This document shows, one piece after another, positions 59,162-64,000 of a DNA stretch of 64,000 nt. The notes beneath the pieces were generated by a model. That model did no database searches and was not told the origin of the DNA. It saw nothing but the letters and a program-made list of their open reading frames with translations. Source of the stretch: Planctomycetota bacterium (GTDB lineage Bacteria; Planctomycetota; UBA1135; JADKAF01); NCBI GenBank assembly GCA_016793245.1, contig JAEUHW010000260.1:43199-107198 (forward strand), written 5' to 3'. How positions within the stretch are numbered: position 1 is the first letter of the stretch; every line of letters begins with the position of its first letter. The translations under genes and the position numbers were made by a program.

Positions 59162-59704
59162 TCAGGGAGCGCGCCGATACGCGCGCGTGTTGCGCAGCTG
59201 CCACGAGCCGTCCGCGGCGAGATACCAGATGCTCGAAGTCCAGCCATCGACTTCGAACGCCAGGGTGCTGCGCACGCGTTGCGTCTGACCCGGCGCGCCG
59301 TGATTGTCGCCTTCGAAGAGGCAGACTCCGTCCTCCCAGCGCGCGGTGCCGATGATGTGTCCGCCGGTCGCGTTCCAGTACCACCAGACGAGCTGGCTCG
59401 TGGTGGGATCGACCGCGTAGATCGTCTCGCCCTCGTAGACGACTTGCCCGTCCTTCGTGGTGCGCACTTGATGTCGGTTGCGCAGGAAGCGCCCGCCGAA
59501 CACCCAGGAAAAGCTCTGCTCGTCGTGGATCTCCGCGTTGAAGGCCGCGGTCCACGTTCCGCCGACCAGCTTCGCGAAGGGCGCGAGGAGCTCCTCTGGT
59601 GCAACCGACTCGGTGCTGGGAACCGCGGGCTGCGGCGCGGAGGCGCAGCTCGCGAGGCAGACCGCGCCGAGCCAGGCGGCGCGGGAGATGAAGCGTTGGT
59701 TCAT
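59162..59704 (-). CDS. DUF1579-like lipoprotein
   Basis: A 180-residue protein with lipoprotein signal MNQRFISRAAWLGAVCLASC. The mature part has a lipocalin-like pattern: LLAPFAKLVGGTWTAAFNAE, SWVFGGRFLRNRHQVRT, LVWWYWNATGGHIIGTARWE. It resembles the DUF1579 protein at 34152-34703 in layout. The start at ATG 59704 gives the better signal; ATG 59713 is the alternative. It may bind a small hydrophobic ligand, but this is inference. Confidence 0.78.
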   Translation of the reverse strand: MNQRFISRAAWLGAVCLASCASAPQPAVPSTESVAPEELLAPFAKLVGGTWTAAFNAEIHDEQSFSWVFGGRFLRNRHQVRTTKDGQVVYEGETIYAVDPTTSQLVWWYWNATGGHIIGTARWEDGVCLFEGDNHGAPGQTQRVRSTLAFEVDGWTSSIWYLAADGSWQLRNTRAYRRAP

Positions 59705-59795
59705 GTCCCCCAAGCTGCCAGGGCTGCCGCGCGCGTGCTACATTCCGCTCGCGCTCCCCGTCGTTCGGGAGCTCGCGTCGAACGCCCGAGAATCC

Positions 59796-60911
59796 ATGCC
59801 TGCATCGCCCTTCGAGCTCCCTCTCCTCGCCCTCTCGTTCCAGGAGAACCTGGGGCTCTACGGCGGCTTCCTCGCCTTCGTGTTCGTCTGCCTCGCGCTC
59901 GACCTCGGCGTCTTCCATCGCGAAGCACACGCGGTCTCCTTCAAGGAGGCGCTCGGCTGGACCGGAGTGTGGGTCTCGCTCGCGCTGCTCTTCAATATCG
60001 GCGTTTACTTCCTCTACGAGAATCAGTTCCTGGGCCTCGGCGTGAACGTGCGTCAGCTCGACGGTAGCTTCCGCGCCGTGGGCGGACGCGAGGCGGCCGA
60101 GCTCTTCTTCGCGGGCTATATCGTCGAGCAGTCGCTGTCGATGGACAACGTCTTCGTCATCGCGATGATCCTCTCGTTCTTCAAGGTGCCCGACATATAT
60201 CAGCACCGCGTGCTCTTCTGGGGCATCCTCGGGGCGCTCGTGCTGCGCGGCGTGATGATCGGCGTCGGCGCCGCGCTCATCGCGAGCTTCTCGTGGATCG
60301 TCTACGTCTTCGGCGCGTTTCTGCTGCTCAGCGCCTTCAAGATGGCGATGATCCGGAGCGAGAACGTCGATCCGAACCAGAACCCGGTGGTGAAGCTGAC
60401 CCGGCGCCTGATCCCGATCACGCCGAACTTCGAGGGCTCGAAGTTCTTCACGCAGTGGAACGGACGCCGCGCGGCGACGCCGCTCTTCCTGGCCCTCGTG
60501 CTGGTCGAGTTCACCGACCTCATCTTCGCGGTGGACTCGATCCCCGCGATCTTCGGTATCACCGCCGATCCGTTCTTGGTGTTCACCTCGAACGTCTTCG
60601 CGATCCTCGGCTTGCGCTCGCTCTACTTCTGCCTCGCGAACCTGCTCGAGAAGTTCCGCTATCTGAAGCCGGCGCTGATCCTCGTGCTCGCGTTCGTCGG
60701 CGCGAAGATGCTGCTCGTCCACTCGCCGCTGAAGATCGATACGACGGTCTCGCTGCTCGTGATCCTGGGCCTCCTGGGCTCCGCCGTGGTGCTCTCGATG
60801 GCGATCCCCGCGCGGCCGGGCGAGCTCGAGAGTCTGCCGGGTCCGGAGGGCATCCTCGATCCCTTCGCCGGGCTGCGGAAGAAGAACGACGACGAGCCCG
60901 AGGCGTCGTAA
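59796..60911 (+). CDS. TerC-family membrane protein (Alx-like)
   Basis: A 371-residue integral membrane protein. It carries the TerC signature VEQSLSMDNVFVIAMILSFF, QHRVLFWGILGALVLRGVMI and, later, VEFTDLIFAVDSIPAIFGIT ADPFLVFTSNVFAILGLRSL YFCLANLLEKFRYLKPALIL. The Asp residues in these helices form the proposed metal-binding site. Relatives include tellurite-resistance TerC and the Mn(II) exporter Alx. The start is ATG 59796 (MPASPFELPLLALSFQENLG). No manganese riboswitch or ter genes are visible nearby. Confidence 0.92.
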   Translation: MPASPFELPLLALSFQENLGLYGGFLAFVFVCLALDLGVFHREAHAVSFKEALGWTGVWVSLALLFNIGVYFLYENQFLGLGVNVRQLDGSFRAVGGREAAELFFAGYIVEQSLSMDNVFVIAMILSFFKVPDIYQHRVLFWGILGALVLRGVMIGVGAALIASFSWIVYVFGAFLLLSAFKMAMIRSENVDPNQNPVVKLTRRLIPITPNFEGSKFFTQWNGRRAATPLFLALVLVEFTDLIFAVDSIPAIFGITADPFLVFTSNVFAILGLRSLYFCLANLLEKFRYLKPALILVLAFVGAKMLLVHSPLKIDTTVSLLVILGLLGSAVVLSMAIPARPGELESLPGPEGILDPFAGLRKKNDDEPEAS

Positions 60912-60974
60912 GGCCCGCGTTCATTCCCTCGCGACGCGGACTTGCTATCCTGCCGGCCTTCCACGGTCGGAGTG

Positions 60975-62381
60975 ATGTCCATGCGTCTGCGCGGTTTCGT
61001 CGTCAGCTCTGCTCTCCTGCTCACGTCCAGCCTCTACGCCCAGGACGCCGCGCTGCACTGGCCGCGCTGGCGCGGTCCGCTCGAGACGGGCGAGGCTCCC
61101 GGCGCGACACCTCCCACCGAGTTCTCGCTGGAGAAGAACCTCGCGTGGTCGACGGTGATCCCGGGCTCGGGGCACGCGACGCCGATCGTCATCGGCGAGC
61201 GGATGTACCTCCTCACCGCGGTGCCGCTGCCGCCGAAGGAAGGGGAGAAGCCCGCCGCGGAGGCTCCGGCGCCGCCGGCGGAGGAGCCGCGAGGAGAAGG
61301 TCGTGGTGAGCGCGGCGGTCGAGGCGGACGCGGCGGTCGAGGCGGCGGACGCGGAGAGCGCGCGCCGCTCGTCGAGCACGAGTTCCGCGTCGTCGCGGTC
61401 GAGCGCGCGAATGGGAAGATCGCTTGGAACACGCTCGTGCGCACCGCGAAGCCGCACGAAGGCGTGCACCAGACCGGCAGCTACGCCGCGGCGTCGCCGG
61501 TGACGGATGGGAAGCGCCTCTACGCGTCGTTCGGCTCCTTCGGCGTTCATGCGCTCGACCTCGGCGGCAAGCTGCTCTGGTCGAAGGATCTCGGGCCCAT
61601 GACGATCCGCGGCGAGTTCGGCGAAGGTGCTTCGCCGAACCTGCACGACGGGATCCTCGTCGTGCCGCACGACCACGAAGGCGAGTCCTTCGTCGTCGCG
61701 CTGAAGGCCGAGAGCGGGGAGGAGCTCTGGCGCAAGTCGCGCAGCGAGAAGTCGAATTGGTCGACGCCGCTCATTCGTGAAGTCGGCGGGCGGGCGCAGG
61801 CGATCCTCGCCGGTGCGACGCGCTCCATCGCCTACGACTTGAAGACCGGCGAGGAGCTCTGGCACACGACCGGCATGACGCAGAACGTCGTGCCCGCGCC
61901 GATGTGCGTCGACGGCATCGTGTACCTGATCAGCGGCTTCCGGGGTGCTGCGCTGCAAGCGATCGCGCTGGCCGAAGCGAAGGGCGACGCCACCGCTTCG
62001 CCGGCGCTGAAGTGGAGCTACGACAAGGGCACGCCGTACGTGCCGTCGGCGACGCTGGTGAACGGCCGCCTCTACTTCTTCAAGAACAACACGGGCCTGC
62101 TCTCCTGCCTCGACGCGAAGACGGGGACGCCGCACTACGCGGAGGAGCGGTTGGAGGGCATCTCCTCGGTCTACGCTTCGCCGCTCGCCGCCGGTGGGAA
62201 GATCTACCTCGCGAGCCGCGAGGGGAACATCGTCGTGCTGAAGGACGGCCCGCAGCTCGAGGTGCTGGCGCAGAACGAGCTCGGCGACGCCTTCGATGCG
62301 TCGCCGATCGCGGTGGGCCCGTATCTCTATCTGCGCGGCCACGCGAAGCTCTATTGCTTCGCCGAGCAAGGCGCGCGCTGA
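60975..62381 (+). CDS. Secreted PQQ-like beta-propeller protein with RGG-rich insert
   Basis: A 468-residue exported protein with signal (MSMRLRGFVVSSALLLTSSL ending YAQ). The propeller repeats are typical of outer-membrane or periplasmic PQQ-like proteins: HWPRWRGPLETGEAPGATPP, LRNLAWSTVIPGSGHATPIV-like segments, ALDLGGKLLWSKDLGPMTIR, LKTGEELWHTTGMTQNV and CLDAKTGTPHYAEERLEGIS. A loop between blades 1 and 2 contains GRGERGGRGGRGGRGGGRGE, an RGG-box-like low-complexity insert. It may act as a scaffold rather than an enzyme; quinoprotein residues cannot be confirmed. Confidence 0.85.
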   Translation: MSMRLRGFVVSSALLLTSSLYAQDAALHWPRWRGPLETGEAPGATPPTEFSLEKNLAWSTVIPGSGHATPIVIGERMYLLTAVPLPPKEGEKPAAEAPAPPAEEPRGEGRGERGGRGGRGGRGGGRGERAPLVEHEFRVVAVERANGKIAWNTLVRTAKPHEGVHQTGSYAAASPVTDGKRLYASFGSFGVHALDLGGKLLWSKDLGPMTIRGEFGEGASPNLHDGILVVPHDHEGESFVVALKAESGEELWRKSRSEKSNWSTPLIREVGGRAQAILAGATRSIAYDLKTGEELWHTTGMTQNVVPAPMCVDGIVYLISGFRGAALQAIALAEAKGDATASPALKWSYDKGTPYVPSATLVNGRLYFFKNNTGLLSCLDAKTGTPHYAEERLEGISSVYASPLAAGGKIYLASREGNIVVLKDGPQLEVLAQNELGDAFDASPIAVGPYLYLRGHAKLYCFAEQGAR

Positions 62382-62391
62382 AGAAGAGCTC

Positions 62392-63072
62392 TCAGGTGCG
62401 CGTCAGGAGCTTCGTCCCGAGCTCCGCGACGCGTATCACCTCCGAGCCCGTGCCGCCGATGCGCACGCTGGTCGAAAGCTCGGTGGACTTGGTGGCCGTG
62501 CCTTCCTTCGTCGCCGCCTGCACCTCGATGCTGAGCAGCATCGGCGCATTGGTTGGGTCCGGGCGAGTGATGGAGAGCGCCTTCGTGGAGCCGTCGTCGG
62601 CGAGGCCGCGTACGAGCACTTCCTCGTACTCGGTCTCTCGGCCTGCTTCGTCGAGGAAGACGCGCACGAGCTCGCCGTCGTCGACTTGGTAGCGCATCGA
62701 CCATCCGGGCTTCCTGCCTCCATCGACCTTGCAGCCCGGCACGTGGGCGCCCCAGATCGGCCCCGCGGTATCCATCCCGATGATGACCTGGAGCTCCAGG
62801 GTGTCGCCTTCGGGGTCGCTCGTATCGATGCGCAGGTGCTCGGGGTCGGTGCGCTGGAGGTCGCGTTGCAGGAGATCGAGGCCGGCGCCGCGGGAGTTCT
62901 GCTCCTGCGCGACGGCGACGGTCTCGTGCATCGTGTTCATCGTGCCGCGGAAGAAGGCGATCGAACCGACGCTCATCACGCCGAGGAGTGCGGCGGAGAC
63001 GGAGATCTCGAGGATCGTGTAGCCAGAGCTCGAGTTGACGGAGCGGAGACTGCGGCGACCGAAGAGGCGCAT
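62392..63072 (-). CDS. Prepilin-type pseudopilin
   Basis: A 226-residue protein with a type IV prepilin N-terminus: SSGYTILEISVSAALLGVMS VGSIAFFRG, where cleavage after Gly leaves Tyr at position 1 and Glu at position 5. The rest is a soluble domain (HLRIDTSDPEGDTLELQVII, VDDGELVRVFLDEAGRETEY) of the kind found in GspJ/PilW-like minor pseudopilins. No other pilus genes are nearby in the window. It is convergent with the propeller gene, with 10 bp between the stops. Confidence 0.82.
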   Translation of the reverse strand: MRLFGRRSLRSVNSSSGYTILEISVSAALLGVMSVGSIAFFRGTMNTMHETVAVAQEQNSRGAGLDLLQRDLQRTDPEHLRIDTSDPEGDTLELQVIIGMDTAGPIWGAHVPGCKVDGGRKPGWSMRYQVDDGELVRVFLDEAGRETEYEEVLVRGLADDGSTKALSITRPDPTNAPMLLSIEVQAATKEGTATKSTELSTSVRIGGTGSEVIRVAELGTKLLTRT

Positions 63073-63221
63073 GATGGGATCCGGAGTCCAGGTCCTCGGG
63101 GGGAGGAGTTCCGAAGCCTAGCCCTCCGGGCGCGCCGATGTGGAGGAGATCTCTTCCGCGGCGCGTGCGCGCACCTGGCCTCGGACTTGCGAGGCGTCCG
63201 AGCGCTCGGGAGGATGCGCGC

Positions 63222-64000
63222 ATGACGAAGCTCGCCGACCTCCCGACGCCTTGCGCGATCGTCGATCTCGCCGTCCTGGAGCGGAACACCGCGCGCATGG
63301 CGGCGCGCGCCCAGGCGCTCGGCGTGCAGCTTCGGCCGCACGTGAAGACGCACAAGTGCCCCGAGATCGCGCGCCTCCAGGTGCGGGGGCACTTCGGCGG
63401 GATCACGGTGTCGACGTTGGCCGAAGCGCGCGCCTTCGCGGCGGCGGGGTTCCGCGATCAGGTGTGGGCGCTGCCCGTGCCGCTCGATCGCCTCGCCGAG
63501 GCGAGCTCACTCGCGCGCGAGATGGAGCGCTTCGAGCTGCTCGTCGATCACGCGAGCGCGATCGACGCGCTGGAGGCGGAGGCCGCGCGCAGCGGCCGAC
63601 CGCTCGAGGTGCGGCTGGAGATCGATTGCGGCGATCATCGCTCGGGCGTCGATCCCGCGAGCCCGCAAGCGATCGCGCTCGCCGAGCGTCTGGCGTCCTC
63701 GAGAGCGCTGCGCTTCCGAGGGCTGCTGACACACGCCGGTCATTCCTATGCCTGTCGCGACGCGGCAGCGATCGCGCGGGTCGCCGAAGAGGAGCGCTCC
63801 ATCAGCGCGGGTTTCGCCGATGCGCTTCGCTCGCGCGGCATCGCGGTCGAAGTCGTGAGCGTCGGCTCGACACCGACGTTGCACCACGCGCGCTCGCTCC
63901 ATGGCGTCACCGAGGCGCGGCCGGGGAACTACGTCTTCCACGACGCGTTCCAGGCGGCGATCGGGAGCTGCTCACCCGCGGACCTCGCGTTCACCGTGCT
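63222..64000 (+). CDS. D-threonine aldolase/D-serine dehydratase-like enzyme, 3' end outside window
   Basis: The gene starts at ATG 63222 after a GGGAGG Shine-Dalgarno and runs off the window after about 259 codons. It matches fold-type III PLP enzymes of the D-threonine aldolase/DSD1 group: LPTPCAIVDLAVLERNTARM and, with the PLP lysine, QLRPHVKTHKCPEIARLQ. RLEIDCGDHRSGVDPAS, GLLTHAGHSYACRD and VSVGSTPTLHHARSLHGVTE ARPGNYVFHD follow the family order. The reaction is PLP-dependent on D-hydroxyamino acids; whether it is aldolase, dehydratase or racemase cannot be decided without the C-terminal metal-binding part. Confidence 0.88.
   Translation, partial: MTKLADLPTPCAIVDLAVLERNTARMAARAQALGVQLRPHVKTHKCPEIARLQVRGHFGGITVSTLAEARAFAAAGFRDQVWALPVPLDRLAEASSLAREMERFELLVDHASAIDALEAEAARSGRPLEVRLEIDCGDHRSGVDPASPQAIALAERLASSRALRFRGLLTHAGHSYACRDAAAIARVAEEERSISAGFADALRSRGIAVEVVSVGSTPTLHHARSLHGVTEARPGNYVFHDAFQAAIGSCSPADLAFTV

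Noticed and set aside
59705..59795. Manganese (yybP-ykoY) riboswitch upstream of the TerC-family gene
   Set aside because: The 91-base leader shows none of the expected conserved loops; it is too short and there is no recognisable structure.
58665..60722. 685-codon minus-strand open frame crossing several genes
   Set aside because: It runs antisense to the TerC gene and through a lipoprotein gene in another frame. Only its last 74 codons look coding and are listed separately.
1..64000. tRNA or rRNA genes
   Set aside because: I found no cloverleaf with a T-loop consensus and no rRNA-like conserved segments on either strand by reading. A dedicated search would be needed to exclude a tRNA entirely.

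Overview
The window is uniformly GC-rich DNA with sparse Shine-Dalgarno sequences. It has several ECF sigma factors, large membrane Ser/Thr kinases sitting next to sigma genes, and many big secreted proteins that share one C-terminal domain. This combination points to a Planctomycetota chromosome, probably one of the less-studied lineages of the Poly30/Saltatorellus/Engelhardtia type. The phylum is a fairly firm inference and the lineage a weak one. I saw no rRNA, tRNA, CRISPR array or intact transposon.

Layout. 0-5.4 kb: the end of a HEAT-repeat gene, an ECF sigma factor divergent from a TPR kinase, and a thrombospondin-C-like secreted protein. 5.4-6.2 kb: a scar holding a hicAB module with a frameshifted hicA, flanked by decayed copies of the HEAT gene's 3' end. 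6.2-12 kb: two large tandem paralogous secreted proteins. 12.2-13.1 kb: an MntA/HepT-type pair whose HepT lacks the catalytic motif. 13.1-17.6 kb: an ECF sigma factor overlapping a giant membrane kinase. 17.6-29 kb: carboxypeptidase-regulatory-like proteins (one fused to a transmembrane ECF sigma factor), an FG-GAP protein with an in-frame TGA followed by a hairpin, a DUF4256 protein, a DoxX-like membrane protein and more secreted proteins. 29.2-31.4 kb: a sigma/anti-sigma/exported-protein operon. 31.9-34.7 kb: a sialidase-type protein and a DUF1579 lipid-binding-type protein, convergent across a near-perfect palindrome. 35.4-41.3 kb: a same-strand run with a gamma-glutamylcyclotransferase-like protein, a GT87-like membrane protein, a sulfatase-fold lipoprotein, GmhA and an ECF sigma factor. 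41.3-44.1 kb: a kinase with an FGE-like sensor domain. 44.3-48.9 kb: two overlapping paralogous secreted proteins plus a broken third copy. 48.9-52.6 kb: a class C beta-lactamase, a zinc-ribbon membrane protein, and a PQQ-propeller gene with a nonsense codon. 52.6-59.1 kb: a mosaic graveyard of IS91-type transposase remnants, two halves of an intradiol dioxygenase and the tail of a DUF6288-like gene, with a eukaryote-like divergent-loop cyclophilin and a secreted HExxH peptidase surviving inside it. 59.1-64 kb: a lipoprotein, a TerC-family protein, a PQQ-propeller protein, a prepilin-like protein and the start of a D-threonine-aldolase-like enzyme.

How the genes work together. The window is dominated by envelope and secretion functions and by signalling that probably controls them. 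Each of the three kinases is paired with its own ECF sigma factor (divergent, overlapping, convergent), and each kinase has a different C-terminal module. A fourth sigma factor has a normal anti-sigma partner, and a fifth is fused to its own membrane anchor and outer domains. Gene decay is frequent: both toxin genes are damaged, three genes carry in-frame stops, and several genes survive only as one end.
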